Below the pieces are notes generated by a model. The model ran no database searches, was not told the origin of the DNA, and was given only the letters and a program-made list of their open reading frames with translations. 64,000 bases of DNA from Mesorhizobium sp. (lineage in GTDB: Bacteria; Pseudomonadota; Alphaproteobacteria; Rhizobiales; Rhizobiaceae). The position numbers were made by a program, and so were the translations under genes. This document shows positions 26,644 through 35,458 of this stretch, piece after piece. Location: assembly GCA_004017535.1 (NCBI GenBank), contig SAJS01000004.1:310001-374000 (forward strand), written 5' to 3'. Position 1 is the stretch's first letter, and the number at the start of each line of letters is the position of its first letter.

Positions 26644-27729
26644 GTGGCGCTGATCCGTGTCGGGCTTGTGGGTCTTGGAGAGGTCGCGCAATCGATCCAT
26701 CTGCCGGTGCTGGCCGACCAGCGCGACCGCTGGGTCATTGCCGGCGCCCATGACGTATCACCGAGCCTGGTGAAACTGATCACCTCGCAATACCCAACCG
26801 CCAAGGCCTATGAAAGCGCCGAGGCGCTGATCAATTCGCCGGATATCGACGCGGTCTTCGTGCTCTCATCGGACGACACGCACAGCCGTTTCGTCCGCGC
26901 CGCGATCGCAGCCAACAAGCATGTCCTGCTCGAAAAGCCCGCCTGCCTGACGGTGCGCGAGATCGACGAGCTGCTGGCGCTGAGCAAGGATTACGAAAAG
27001 ACGATCTTCGTCGGCTACATGCGCCGCTACGCGCCGGCCTATCTGGCGGCGCGAGACGAGTTGCCGGCGCACGTAGACATCACCCACGTGCGCATTTTCG
27101 ACCTGATCTCGGAAGGCCGGCATTTCCTGAAGAAGAGCCAGAATATCCTCTATCCGCGGGACATTGATCCGGCGATCCTTTCGCGCGGTGCCGAGGAACG
27201 CGACGCGCTGATCCGCGAGGTGGTCGGAAAAGACGCCTCGGCCGAGCTCGTGCGCGCCTATCGCGGCCTGACCGCGCTCTCCTCGCACCACATCTCGGCT
27301 ATGCGCGGCTTGATTGGCGAGCCGCGGCGCGTGGTGGCGGCGCACCGCACCAATGGCGGCGCCAATACCAGCGTCACCTTCGACTATGGCCACTTCGCCT
27401 GCCTCTATGACGCGGTGGTCGACGATCTCGGCCTGTTCGACGCCATGATCGAGGTTCGCTCCAACACCAAACGGGTACGGATCATCTATGACACGCCCTA
27501 TATCCGCAGCCTGCCGACGCGCCTGGAGGTGACGGACGCCGGGCCGCTCGGCCCAGTGATGAAGGCCTTCGGACCGCTCTATGGCGACGCCTTCTCCAAC
27601 GAGCTGGAGACATTCCATCGCCACATCATGGAGGGCACCAAGCCGGTCACCGACCTGGCGGACTCACGACGCGACCTTGCGCTGATGGCCGAGATCATCG
27701 CGCAGATGAGAGAGAGCGGCGGGAACTAA
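26644..27729 (+). CDS. Gfo/Idh/MocA-family oxidoreductase
   Basis: NAD(P)-dependent sugar dehydrogenase-type protein, 361 aa. I used the GTG at 26644 because AAGGAG lies 7 nt upstream and the Rossmann motif then follows at once (MALIRVGLVGLGEVAQSIHL); a GTG six codons earlier would overlap that ribosome site. The family motif EKP is in ANKHVLLEKPACLT, and the mid-domain helix includes TIFVGYMRRYAPAYLAARDE. The substrate-side His pair may be in SSHHISAMRGLIG. It is the last gene of the ribose-type ABC operon, 49 bp after the ATPase, and is the third such enzyme in the island. The 260 bp that follow it (27730-27989) show nothing I can support. Confidence 0.88.
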   Translation: MALIRVGLVGLGEVAQSIHLPVLADQRDRWVIAGAHDVSPSLVKLITSQYPTAKAYESAEALINSPDIDAVFVLSSDDTHSRFVRAAIAANKHVLLEKPACLTVREIDELLALSKDYEKTIFVGYMRRYAPAYLAARDELPAHVDITHVRIFDLISEGRHFLKKSQNILYPRDIDPAILSRGAEERDALIREVVGKDASAELVRAYRGLTALSSHHISAMRGLIGEPRRVVAAHRTNGGANTSVTFDYGHFACLYDAVVDDLGLFDAMIEVRSNTKRVRIIYDTPYIRSLPTRLEVTDAGPLGPVMKAFGPLYGDAFSNELETFHRHIMEGTKPVTDLADSRRDLALMAEIIAQMRESGGN

Positions 27730-27989
27730 GGTCGCCGGCCGCGACATGCGGGCGGCCAGATCCCGCCCGGGGTCCTGAGCAGCAAGCCTTGCGATATGGC
27801 TTTTTGAAGGACACAAAGGCGCACGCCATCGTCAAAGCCAACGCTCCCCGCTACGAAACCTACAAAGGCCCCGGGCGAGCAGAGCAAAGCGCTGCTCCAT
27901 CAGGCATCGATTCGTAAGCTGCTTGAAACCGGCGCGATAATCGTATCGCCTGCCGGCTGGCCCGATGGCGTATTGCCATGCCTCCTCGG

Positions 27990-28553
27990 CTATTCGGCGG
28001 CGACCCGCTGACTGCCCGCGCGGCGCAACAGCGCATAACCCGCCTCCTCGACCGCCTGCGCGGCGCGCTTGCGGATCGGATCGGACACGAGAACGCCATC
28101 GGCGAAATCCTTGTCCGTCGCGTAAACCCCCGTCGGCAAAGCAAGCGCCTCGAAGAATCCGAACAGCGGCCGAAGCTGGTGCTCGACGATCAGCGCGTGC
28201 CGTTCACCGCCACCGGTGGCAAGCAGCAGCACCGGCTTGCCCCTGAGCGCGGACGGGTCGAGCAGGTCGAAGAAGTGCTTGAACAGGCCCGTGTAGCTGC
28301 CCTTGTAGGTCGGTGATCCGACCACCAGCACATCGGCGTTGACGACCTTGTCGAGGACGTCGCGGCCTTGCTGATCGAGATCGCGCGCCCATTTGGCGCT
28401 GCCGAGCGAGGCGCCGACATCCTCGATGTCATAGGTGCTCGCCGACAGATTGTTGCGGACCGCGATATCCCTGACGACGTGCTCGACGAAGCCGCGCGTC
28501 TTCGAGGGCCGCGTGAAATTTCCGGAGAAACCGACGACGGCTGGATTGGGCAT
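27990..28553 (-). CDS. NAD(P)H-dependent FMN reductase (SsuE/MsuE-like)
   Basis: Flavodoxin-fold FMN reductase, 187 aa, supplying reduced FMN to two-component monooxygenases. The phosphate-binding N-terminus is GFSGNFTRPSKTRGFVEHVV (8-27), and the flavin loop is VVGSPTYKGSYTGLFKHFFD, followed by KPVLLLATGGGERHA. This pattern matches SsuE/MsuE reductases of sulfonate metabolism. No partner monooxygenase is present in the window. A perfect 19-bp palindrome 42 bp ahead of the start is a likely operator. Regulation by sulfur is plausible from family knowledge but not shown. Confidence 0.88.
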   Translation of the reverse strand: MPNPAVVGFSGNFTRPSKTRGFVEHVVRDIAVRNNLSASTYDIEDVGASLGSAKWARDLDQQGRDVLDKVVNADVLVVGSPTYKGSYTGLFKHFFDLLDPSALRGKPVLLLATGGGERHALIVEHQLRPLFGFFEALALPTGVYATDKDFADGVLVSDPIRKRAAQAVEEAGYALLRRAGSQRVAAE

Positions 28554-28594
28554 GCTGTGGCACTTTCTCGGTAGGTCGACACCAAACGTCTAAT

Positions 28595-28613
28595 GTCTAT
28601 AATTTTTATAGAC
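28595..28613. promoter_or_regulatory. 19-bp palindrome upstream of FMN reductase gene
   Basis: GTCTATAA and TTATAGAC flank a TTT spacer; both 8-bp arms match perfectly. It lies 42 bp before the FMN reductase start (minus strand), the normal place for an operator overlapping a promoter. It is markedly AT-rich against its surroundings. The regulator is not in the window. Confidence 0.6.
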
Positions 28614-28780
28614 TCCGACCCGTCTTAGAAGAAACCGTCGACCCTTGGAGGGTTCGCCGCCGAACAATTTTTCCATGGATCGAACAGATTATGGATACCG
28701 ACGGCGAGACGCCCATAACACCTTGCCGATCAGCAGGGGAAAGGGCGCCAGAATATCGGGCGCCATCCTCGATCGTCTCT

Positions 28781-30160
28781 TCACCCCTGCGGATGAACCT
28801 GCGGGAGGGCGGCGGCGAGCGACCGCTTGAACGCATCGACCAGCGCGTCGACCTGGGTCTCGGTGATGATCAGCGGCGGACAGAAGGCGATGGCATCACC
28901 CATGTTGCGCGAGATGACGCCATTCTGCTGCAGGAAGCCGTTGACCAGCGCGCCGAGCGCCGCCGGCTTGCCCCACGGCGCCTTCGTCGCCTTGTCGGCG
29001 ACGAGCTCGACGGCGGCGATGAGGCCGACGCCGCGCACTTCGCCCACCAGCGGATGCGCGGCGAGCTTGCGCAGCCTTTCCTGCAGATGCGCGCCGACCT
29101 TGCGCGCGTTGCCGACGAGGTCGCGCTCCTCGATCAGCTTGATGTTCTCCAGCGCGACCGCCGCGGCGACCGGATGACCGCCGCCGGTGAAGCCGTGACC
29201 GAAGGTGCCGATGCGGTTGCTCTCGTCGGCGATCGGCTCGAACACCTTGTCGTTGATGAGCAGCGCCGAGATCGGCAGGTAGGAGGATGAGATCTGCTTG
29301 GACAGCACCATGATGTCTGGCCTGATGCCGAAGGTCTGCGAGCCGAACATCTCGCCGGTGCGGCCGAAACCGCAGATCACCTCGTCGGCCACCAGCAGGA
29401 TGTCGTATTTCGACAGCACCGCCTGGATCCTTTCCCAGTAGCCGGCGGGCGGGACGACGACGCCGCCGGCGCCCATGATCGGCTCGCCAATGAAGGCGGC
29501 GATCGTTTCAGGCCCCTCGGCAAGGATGAGCTTTTCCAGCTCGTCTGCGAGCCGGGCGGAGAACTGTTCCTCGCTCTCGCCGGGCTCAGCGTCGCGCCAG
29601 TGATGCGGCGTCGAAGTGTGCAGGATGTTGGCGATCGGCAGGTCGAAGGAGAGATGGTTGTTCGGCAGGCCGGTCAAGCTCGCCGAGGCGATGGTGACGC
29701 CATGATAGCCGCGCTTGCGGCTGATGATCTTCTTGCGCGCCGGCTGCCCAAGCGCATTCGAGCGATACCAGATCATCTTGATCGCGGTATCGTTGGCCTC
29801 GGAACCGGAATTGGTGAAATAGGCCTTGCTCATCGGCACCGGCGCCATCTGCACCAGCTTCTCGGCCAGATCGATCAGCGGCGCATGCGCCTTCGAGCCA
29901 AAGTCGTGGTAAAAGGGCAGCTTCGACATCTGTCTTGTCGCGGCTTCGACCAGCCGCTTTTCCGAGAAGCCGACGGCGACGCTCCACAAGCCCGCCATCG
30001 CCTCGATGTAGCGATTGCCGGCAATGTCCTCGACATAGACGCCGTCGCCCTTTTCGATGACCAGCGGACCGGTTTCCTGATGCTTGCGGGCATTCGTGTA
30101 GCCATGCATGTGATAGCGGATATCGCGGGCTTCGGGGGAATTGGGTCGGGAGTCCATCAT
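28781..30160 (-). CDS. Class III pyridoxal-phosphate aminotransferase
   Basis: Aminotransferase of 459 aa in the class III (omega-amino acid:pyruvate or GABA type) group. Seen are NSGSEANDTAIKMIWYRSNA (substrate and PLP phosphate region), RGYHGVT, the PLP Asp in LLVADEVICGFGRTG, the catalytic Lys in MVLSKQISSSYLPISAL, and FGHGFTGGGHPVAAAVALE. These match rhizobial transaminases annotated as aspartate aminotransferase family but belong to the omega-transaminase fold. I use the ATG at 30160 (MMDSRPNSPEARDIRYH), as the upstream frame adds 17 non-conserved residues. It is divergent from a flavoprotein dehydrogenase. The amine donor is unknown. Confidence 0.9.
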   Translation of the reverse strand: MMDSRPNSPEARDIRYHMHGYTNARKHQETGPLVIEKGDGVYVEDIAGNRYIEAMAGLWSVAVGFSEKRLVEAATRQMSKLPFYHDFGSKAHAPLIDLAEKLVQMAPVPMSKAYFTNSGSEANDTAIKMIWYRSNALGQPARKKIISRKRGYHGVTIASASLTGLPNNHLSFDLPIANILHTSTPHHWRDAEPGESEEQFSARLADELEKLILAEGPETIAAFIGEPIMGAGGVVVPPAGYWERIQAVLSKYDILLVADEVICGFGRTGEMFGSQTFGIRPDIMVLSKQISSSYLPISALLINDKVFEPIADESNRIGTFGHGFTGGGHPVAAAVALENIKLIEERDLVGNARKVGAHLQERLRKLAAHPLVGEVRGVGLIAAVELVADKATKAPWGKPAALGALVNGFLQQNGVISRNMGDAIAFCPPLIITETQVDALVDAFKRSLAAALPQVHPQG

Positions 30161-30352
30161 CGTGGGGTCCTGTATGGGGGTCCAAAGCGGAGATAGAACG
30201 AGATTCCTCATTGAGAAATCCGAAAGTTCCGCGTTGCATTGTCACGGCTGATGCCTCATCGCGAAGGCTAATCGCAAGGGCCGCGAAGCCGGGATCGATA
30301 GCGCCAACAAGCCACGACCGTCGCGGAACTGATGGCGCAGCAGGGTTAGCGC

Positions 30353-31474
30353 ATGGAACAAGTCGATTGCATTGTCGCGGGCGCAGGCGTGATTGGTCTG
30401 GCGATTGCGCGCGCATTGGCCGCCAAAGGTCTCGACGCGCTTGTCCTCGAAGCGGCGGATGCCATCGGCACCGAGACGAGCTCGCGCAATTCGGAGGTCA
30501 TCCATGCCGGGATCTATTATCCGCAAGGGTCGCTGAAGGCCCGGCTCTGCGTCGCTGGACGCGATATGCTGTATCGATACTGTGCGGAACACGCGATCCC
30601 GCATCGCCGCGCAGGCAAGCTGATCGTCGCGACCGACGAGGTCCAGGACCCCGTGCTTGCCACGATCCAGGCTGGCGCCGCTGCCTGCGGCGTCGACGAT
30701 TTGCGCTACGTTTCCGCCGCCGAAGCGCAAGCCCTGGAGCCGGCGCTTCACTGCACCAAGGCGCTGTTTTCGCCGTCCACTGGCATCATCGACAGCCACG
30801 CGCTCATGCTTTGCCTGCTCGGCGACGCCGAGGACAAGGGCGCCACGCTGTCGCTCAACACCCGCATCGTCTCGGGCCGCGTCGAGCCGGGCAGGATCGT
30901 GGTGCGGACGATGGACGCGGCGAGCGGCGAGCAGTTCGAGATCGCCGCACCGCGCCTTATCAATGCGGCCGGCCTGGGCGCCGTCGCCTTGGCAGGCTCG
31001 CTCGAAGGGTTTGGCCGGCAATTCCTGCCGACGCTTCGCTACGCCAAGGGCAATTATTTCTCGGTTGCCGGGCGTGCCCCCTTTTCACATCTTATCTATC
31101 CTGTGCCTGAGCCCGGCGGGCTCGGCGTCCATCTTACGCTCGATCTTGCGGGCGCCGCACGCTTCGGACCGGACGTCGAGTGGACGGACACGATCGACTA
31201 TCGCGTCGATCCGGCGCGCGGCGAGCGCTTCTATGCCGCGATCCGCAGATATTGGCCCGATATGCCCGATGGCAGCCTGCAGACGGCCTATAGCGGCATC
31301 CGGCCGAAGCTCTCCGGCCCAGGCGACGCCAACAGCGATTTCGTCATCCAGGATGCCGCAACGCATGGCATCAACGGCCTCGTCAATTTGTTCGGCATCG
31401 AAAGCCCCGGCCTGACTGCCAGCCTGGCGATTGCCGAGCACGTGATGTGCATCGTCGCGCCCAAGACGGGCTGA
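30353..31474 (+). CDS. FAD-dependent oxidoreductase, L-2-hydroxyglutarate dehydrogenase family
   Basis: Flavoprotein of the DAO/L2HGDH family, 373 aa. FAD-binding motif [19 protein letters not shown] (8-26) is followed by the family signature [20 protein letters not shown] and [14 protein letters not shown], very like the [12 protein letters not shown] segment of human L2HGDH and bacterial LhgO. A late [20 protein letters not shown] and [17 protein letters not shown] complete the family pattern. It probably oxidises L-2-hydroxyglutarate or a similar 2-hydroxy acid, passing electrons to the respiratory chain. Its ATG at 30353 leaves a 192-bp divergent region to the aminotransferase; no clear operator was seen there. 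Confidence 0.85.
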   Translation: MEQVDCIVAGAGVIGLAIARALAAKGLDALVLEAADAIGTETSSRNSEVIHAGIYYPQGSLKARLCVAGRDMLYRYCAEHAIPHRRAGKLIVATDEVQDPVLATIQAGAAACGVDDLRYVSAAEAQALEPALHCTKALFSPSTGIIDSHALMLCLLGDAEDKGATLSLNTRIVSGRVEPGRIVVRTMDAASGEQFEIAAPRLINAAGLGAVALAGSLEGFGRQFLPTLRYAKGNYFSVAGRAPFSHLIYPVPEPGGLGVHLTLDLAGAARFGPDVEWTDTIDYRVDPARGERFYAAIRRYWPDMPDGSLQTAYSGIRPKLSGPGDANSDFVIQDAATHGINGLVNLFGIESPGLTASLAIAEHVMCIVAPKTG

Positions 31475-31485
31475 CGGCGCTGCAG

Positions 31486-31728
31486 TCAAGACACGGCGCC
31501 CTGGCGCTCAATGCCGTCGCCCACGTCCAAAAGGCGGTATCTGAAGCGATCGCGCACGAATCCGTTGAAGAATTGGCCCTTTGAGAGAGCTGCCTTGAAG
31601 GCCATGTAGATCTCGGGTTCCACATCCTCATAGTCGTAGTGGTCGCCGCTCGGGAACCATGCCGAAAGGACTCGCCTCGACGGATCGCAGTGAATGTTCT
31701 GGATTGCGGTGGAAGGCATGGCCGGCAT
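31486..31728 (-). CDS. KTSC domain-containing small protein
   Basis: Small protein of 80 aa from the ATG at 31728 (an upstream GTG at 31752 would add 8 residues; GGAAG near 31740 favours the ATG). The core AWFPSGDHYDYEDVEPEIYM followed by AFKAALSKGQFFNGFVRDRFRY matches the KTSC domain (Tyr-x-Tyr, then ...F...A.S.G.FFN..I...Y). KTSC proteins are short and poorly characterised; some are linked to RNA or lysyl-tRNA synthetase-like domains. It is convergent with the FAD oxidoreductase (11 bp apart). The function is not known. Confidence 0.75.
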   Translation of the reverse strand: MPAMPSTAIQNIHCDPSRRVLSAWFPSGDHYDYEDVEPEIYMAFKAALSKGQFFNGFVRDRFRYRLLDVGDGIERQGAVS

Positions 31729-31800
31729 CCTGCTTCCATCCCAACCCTTCACGCATGTCCAGGTTCCGCGGGCCGGGAGCGGCCTTGCACACGTGCTCCG

Positions 31801-32430
31801 ATGGCCTATCTGAGCCGCATGTCATCAGCCAAACGCCCGACCAGAGGGAGCGCCCGCCAGGGCGATCTCTTTGGTGCGCCCGCTCTGCCCGCGAGCCTGC
31901 CCGAAGGCTTCTCCTACAAGCCGGAACTGATCACCCGTGACGAAGAGCGCGAACTGGCCCGCCATATCCGTGATCTGCCTTTCAAGCCGTTCGATTTTCA
32001 CGGCTATCTTGCCAACAGGCAGGTTGTCGGCTTCGGCCTGCGCTACGACTATGAGCGCCGCCAGGTGCTCGAAGCGCCGCCCATTCCGGATTTCATGCTG
32101 CCGCTGCGCGCCAAGGTCGCCGAATTCGCGGGTGTCGCGGCGAGCGAATTCGCGCAGGTGCTGATCAACGAATATCGCCCGGGCGCCGGCATAGGCTGGC
32201 ATCGGGACAAGCCGCATTTCGAGCTGGTCGCCGGCGTTTCCCTGCTGGCGCCCTGCAGCTTCCGGCTGCGCCGCAAGAGCGGCGCGGCATGGGACCGTGA
32301 AACGATCGAGGTCGAGCCAAGGTCCGTCTATCTCATGGCCGGCCCGGCGCGAAACGAGTGGGAACACTCCATCCCGCCTGTCGCGCAACACCGCTACTCC
32401 GTCACCTTCCGGACGATGCGCGTCGGCTGA
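31801..32430 (+). CDS. AlkB-like 2-oxoglutarate/Fe(II)-dependent dioxygenase
   Basis: Dioxygenase of 209 aa, AlkB superfamily, which repairs alkylated DNA or RNA bases by oxidative demethylation. The active site is complete: INEYRPGAGIGWHRDKP, with iron ligands His134 and Asp136, third ligand His189 in EWEHSIPP, and Arg198 and Arg204 in RYSVTFRTMR for 2-oxoglutarate. SLLAPCSFRLRRK is the usual central strand. The start may be 31801 or the ATG at 31819 (MSSAKRP); neither has a strong ribosome site. The N-terminal 30 residues are low in conservation. It is a single gene, with no ada or alkA neighbour seen. Confidence 0.87.
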   Translation: MAYLSRMSSAKRPTRGSARQGDLFGAPALPASLPEGFSYKPELITRDEERELARHIRDLPFKPFDFHGYLANRQVVGFGLRYDYERRQVLEAPPIPDFMLPLRAKVAEFAGVAASEFAQVLINEYRPGAGIGWHRDKPHFELVAGVSLLAPCSFRLRRKSGAAWDRETIEVEPRSVYLMAGPARNEWEHSIPPVAQHRYSVTFRTMRVG

Positions 32431-32464
32431 AGGGCCAGGCGTCCAGATGATCCGCTATCGCGTC

Positions 32465-32513
32465 AGAAAACAGAGATGGAGCGGCTCACCGTTTCACTGA
32501 AGCGATGAACCGC
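32465..32513 (+). repeat. Truncated copy of RIME-like palindromic repeat
   Basis: About 49 bp beginning AGAAAACAGAGATGGAGCGG and ending near AAGCGATGAACCGC. It resembles the right half of the longer repeat at 51831-51930 (AAAACAAAAGGATAGAGCGG...). It lies between the AlkB-like gene and the convergent cupin gene. Confidence 0.55.
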
Positions 32514-32521
32514 GTCGGCCC

Positions 32522-32947
32522 TTATTTCTTGATCGGAAACGTCAGTTCCTGTTGGGAAGTGTCGACGACGAAGACGGCCAGCAGCTTTGCCGGTTTCGTC
32601 TTGCTGGCATTTTCGCTGACGCCATGGCGGTCGCCGGGCATTTCCGAAAAGCTCTCGCCGGCCTTGTAGACTGTAACGGGACCGTCATTGACCTGGCTGC
32701 GGATCTCGCCTTCCAGCACGGTGGCGTAGATGAAGGCGGACTGGGGATGCGTGTGGCCCTCGGAGAAGCCGCCGGGAGCATATTCGACGAGAATGCCTTT
32801 CATGCTTTTGCCAGGCGCGTTCGGCAGTTCATGGTCGTAGACGAGGGCGACCTTTGCGCCTTTACCGCCGCCGGGGGTGTCGTCGGCGAAAGCCGAAGAG
32901 GGCAGAAACGCCGCGAGAATTGCGGCGGCAGCGAGTGACTTGATCAT
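32522..32947 (-). CDS. Secreted cupin-domain protein
   Basis: Small exported protein, 141 aa. The ATG at 32947 is preceded by AAAGGAAA and starts a signal peptide (MIKSLAAAAILAAFLPSSAF, cut after AFA). The cupin metal motif is EGHTHPQSAFIYATVLEGE (His-x-His then Glu), with the second motif around EMPGDRHGVSEN. It lies 52 bp downstream of the NmrA-like gene on the same strand, so it is probably co-transcribed under the Rrf2-type operator pair. Small periplasmic cupins of this type are often stress- or redox-related; the exact function is unknown. Confidence 0.8.
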   Translation of the reverse strand: MIKSLAAAAILAAFLPSSAFADDTPGGGKGAKVALVYDHELPNAPGKSMKGILVEYAPGGFSEGHTHPQSAFIYATVLEGEIRSQVNDGPVTVYKAGESFSEMPGDRHGVSENASKTKPAKLLAVFVVDTSQQELTFPIKK

Positions 32948-32999
32948 TTCGATTTTCCTTTCACGGGTTGAATGCCGCCGGATCAACGGCGGCGGGCGG

Positions 33000-33752
33000 T
33001 CATTTTTTCGGCTGGGCGGCGAACCACTGATCGAAGCCGACGCGGCCGATGCGGGGGTGGTCGTCGGAAACGAGCGAGCCGTCTTGCAGTCTGGTTCCGA
33101 AATACCGCGCCTCCGGATCGGCTATGACGGTGCGCGTGTCGCCGATCGCCTTGAGGTAGCGGGCGACGAAATCGCAAAGCCGCAGGCGCTCCGGACCGGA
33201 GATCTCGACGATGCCGTTGACCGGCGCGGCAAGAGCGGCGTCCGTCACGAAGTCCGCAACGTCGTCGGAAGCGATCGGCTGAAGATAGCCCGTCGACAGG
33301 CGCATCGTATCGCCGATCGTGCCTTCCTTGGCGATGCCGCCTAGAAACTCGAAGAACTGAGTGGAACGCACGATCGTATAGGGAATGCCGCCTTCCCGGA
33401 TGATCTTTTCTTGAGCGACCTTGGCGCGAAGATAGCCGCTGTCGGGCAATCGGTCCGTCCCGATGATGGACAGCGCGACGTGATGTTTGACGCCAGCGGC
33501 CTTCTCGGCGGCAATCAGGTTCCTCCCCGACGTCTGGAAAAATTCGAGCACGGCCTTGTCCTCGAATGAAGGAGAATTTGCCAGGTCGATAACCACCTCG
33601 GCCCCCGTCAACACAGCAGCCAGTCCCTCGCCGGTAATGGTGTTGACGCCGGTGTTGGGCGAGGCCGCAATCACCGCGTGACCGCGCTTGCGCAGGCGTT
33701 CTGCGGTCTTGGAACCGATCAGGCCGGTTCCCCCGATGATGACAATTTTCAT
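33000..33752 (-). CDS. NmrA-like NAD(P)-binding reductase
   Basis: Atypical SDR of the NmrA/NAD(P)H-binding group, 250 aa. It begins MKIVIIGGTGLIGSKTAERL with the GGTGLIG cofactor loop, followed by an extended-SDR-like SGYLRAKVAQEKIIREGG and IVRSTQFFEFLGGIAKEG. The ATG at 33752 begins exactly at the Rossmann strand; a longer frame to 33785 adds 11 residues and was not used. Two overlapping 23-bp inverted repeats (33853-33894) lie about 100 bp upstream, and an Rrf2 gene is nearby, so redox control is likely. Such reductases reduce quinones or act as redox sensors; the substrate is unknown. Confidence 0.85.
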   Translation of the reverse strand: MKIVIIGGTGLIGSKTAERLRKRGHAVIAASPNTGVNTITGEGLAAVLTGAEVVIDLANSPSFEDKAVLEFFQTSGRNLIAAEKAAGVKHHVALSIIGTDRLPDSGYLRAKVAQEKIIREGGIPYTIVRSTQFFEFLGGIAKEGTIGDTMRLSTGYLQPIASDDVADFVTDAALAAPVNGIVEISGPERLRLCDFVARYLKAIGDTRTVIADPEARYFGTRLQDGSLVSDDHPRIGRVGFDQWFAAQPKK

Positions 33753-33852
33753 GTGATGACTCCGTTTGCGCCGCTCTTGCGGCACGCTCCTTGTTCGATG
33801 GTTCGTCAGGGCGAGCGGCCTGATCGGTCGATCATAACCAGCCTTTCCTTTA

Positions 33853-33894
33853 TTAAGGATATCAGATATCCTTAAGGATGGATAATATCCTTAA
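33853..33894. promoter_or_regulatory. Tandem overlapping Rrf2-type operators
   Basis: Two 23-bp sites sharing four bases. Site 1 (33853-33875) is perfectly palindromic: TTAAGGATATC, A, GATATCCTTAA. Site 2 (33872-33894) is TTAAGGAT-N7-ATCCTTAA. They lie in the 213-bp region between the NmrA-like gene (minus) and the MscS gene (plus). A third copy with the same spacing precedes the Rrf2 gene at 35459. Regulator assignment is by position and by shared motif. Confidence 0.75.
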
Positions 33895-33965
33895 TTGCCG
33901 AAGTGTAAAGCCCCTCTGTGTTGAGCGGCGCGCTTCGAGCTTGAGCAGTTTCAGCAGAGGGTTCG

Positions 33966-34955
33966 ATGCCGCTTGTCCTGACCAACATCCTCGGAATCGC
34001 GGGTATCGTCGTCTGGCACCTCCAGGGCAGCAGCCGCCCGACAGGTCGGCTGATCGTCCAGATCCTTTTCTTTGTCGGGATGAGTTCGGTGCTCTATCTG
34101 GGCGGCATCTCTCCGCAGCATGTCGACGACACCGAGCTGCGGGGCTTCGTCGCGCTGCTCGCCAAATCGGCCATGATCCTGTGGTGGACGCACCTGGCAT
34201 GGACGACTATTGGCCTGGTCCACTTCTTGCTGATGCTCAAGCGCGGGCCGCGGGAAGCGCATCTCGTCCAGGATATGGCCGTCGGCGTCATCTATCCCGG
34301 CGTGGCGCTATCCATCATAGGCTTCGTTTTCGGCGTGCCGGTCGGCACTTTGGTCGCAACCTCGGGCATCGTCGCGATCGTATTCGGCCTCGCCTTGCAA
34401 AACACTTTGGGCGATGTCTTCTCGGGCATCGCGCTGACGCTTGGCAGGACTTATGCGATAGGCGACTGGATCCAGTTGAAGGATGGCGCGGAAGGCCGTG
34501 TCATCGAAACCAATTGGCGCTCCGCCAAACTGCTCACCGCGCAGTATAATGTCGTGGTGGTGCCGAACAGCGTGCTGGCCAGGCAAGCGGTGACCAATCT
34601 CAGCCGTCCCGACGACACGCGCCAGATCACATTGGGCGTGCGCATCGCCCTCGCAACGCCGACTTTTGTCGAACAGGTGATGTGGTCCGTGCTTGATGGC
34701 AGCGCGCGGATCGTCAAAGACCCGCCGCCATTTGTTGTTTTGAAAACGATCGATGCGGTCGCGATCGAAGTCGACTTGCTGTTCCGCATCACAGACCCCG
34801 CCGATTGGGCAACGGCCCGCAACGAAATCATCGGCCTCCTCTACAGCCACTGCAAGGCAAAAGGCCTTTCGTTCGCCGCACCGGCGGAAAGCCTCGTCTT
34901 CGACATGGCCGCGATGGCTCAGGGTATCGATGCGCGTTCATCCAGCGCGGCCTAA
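33966..34955 (+). CDS. Mechanosensitive ion channel, MscS family
   Basis: Membrane channel of 329 aa that opens under membrane tension to release solutes. About four hydrophobic segments precede the pore-lining helix and beta domain: VATSGIVAIVFGLALQNTLG, then DVFSGIALTLGRTYAIGDWI, the hallmark of MscS. The cytoplasmic part runs from QLKDGAEGRVIETNWRSA and VVPNSVLARQAVTNLS to about residue 310. AGAGGG lies 5 nt before the ATG. It is divergent from the NmrA-like gene across the tandem Rrf2-type operators, which start 72 bp upstream of the ATG. Its stop overlaps the convergent Rrf2 gene by 18 bp. Confidence 0.9.
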   Translation: MPLVLTNILGIAGIVVWHLQGSSRPTGRLIVQILFFVGMSSVLYLGGISPQHVDDTELRGFVALLAKSAMILWWTHLAWTTIGLVHFLLMLKRGPREAHLVQDMAVGVIYPGVALSIIGFVFGVPVGTLVATSGIVAIVFGLALQNTLGDVFSGIALTLGRTYAIGDWIQLKDGAEGRVIETNWRSAKLLTAQYNVVVVPNSVLARQAVTNLSRPDDTRQITLGVRIALATPTFVEQVMWSVLDGSARIVKDPPPFVVLKTIDAVAIEVDLLFRITDPADWATARNEIIGLLYSHCKAKGLSFAAPAESLVFDMAAMAQGIDARSSSAA

Positions 34956-35426
34956 CACCCACGCGAAAGTGTCCTTCCAGAGCTTTGCGGGGGTTTCCCG
35001 CACGAGCATGCGCTCGAGATCCGAGAGTGTGACGCTGCGCAGTTTTTCACGCCAGGCTTCGTCGGCCTCCCACATGATGCGCGCGACGGCGCACGGACCG
35101 CTGTAGCAATAGTCGTCGGGCAGGCAAGGATTGTTCGTGCGGATATTGTTGCACACGAAGGTGCGCGTCTCGCCTTCCACTGCCTCGACGATGTCCAGGA
35201 AAGTCACCTGCCCCGGCGACTTTGCAAGGCGGTATCCGCCCGATGGACCCAGGGTCGTATCGACGAGCCCCGCCTGCGACAGGCTCTGCAATGCCTTGGA
35301 GAGATATTCTTTCGGAAGTCCATGGAGTTCCGCCAGCGCCTTGGTGGACAGATAGCGCCCCTCAGGCAGACCGGAGAGAATGGCGCAGCAATGCAGCGCC
35401 CATTCAACCTGGCTTTTCAAAATCAT
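34938..35426 (-). CDS. Rrf2-family transcriptional regulator
   Basis: Winged-helix regulator, 162 aa. The N-terminal HTH is YLSTKALAELHGLPKEYLSK (25-44), followed by the wing GLVDTTLGPSGGYRLA. Cysteines 92, 101, 107 and 112 form a C-x8-C-x5-C-x4-C cluster where IscR, NsrR and RirA bind an iron-sulfur cluster; Cys13 and Cys14 are additional. It may therefore sense NO, iron or redox state, although the spacing differs from the textbook three-Cys set. A 23-bp operator-like repeat lies at 35459-35481, 33 bp upstream, implying autoregulation. It overlaps the convergent MscS gene by 18 bp. Confidence 0.9.
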   Translation of the reverse strand: MILKSQVEWALHCCAILSGLPEGRYLSTKALAELHGLPKEYLSKALQSLSQAGLVDTTLGPSGGYRLAKSPGQVTFLDIVEAVEGETRTFVCNNIRTNNPCLPDDYCYSGPCAVARIMWEADEAWREKLRSVTLSDLERMLVRETPAKLWKDTFAWVLGRAG

Positions 35427-35458
35427 AGTCTTTTCCGGGAACGACCGATCACCGCATA

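Noticed and set aside
27730-27989. Possible small gene after the last oxidoreductase of the sugar island
   Set aside because: No frame with a ribosome site and sensible composition on either strand.
34938-34955. 18-bp overlap of MscS and Rrf2 genes as a possible frameshift or misassembly
   Set aside because: Both C-termini look normal in length for their families; short convergent overlaps are common in compact genomes.
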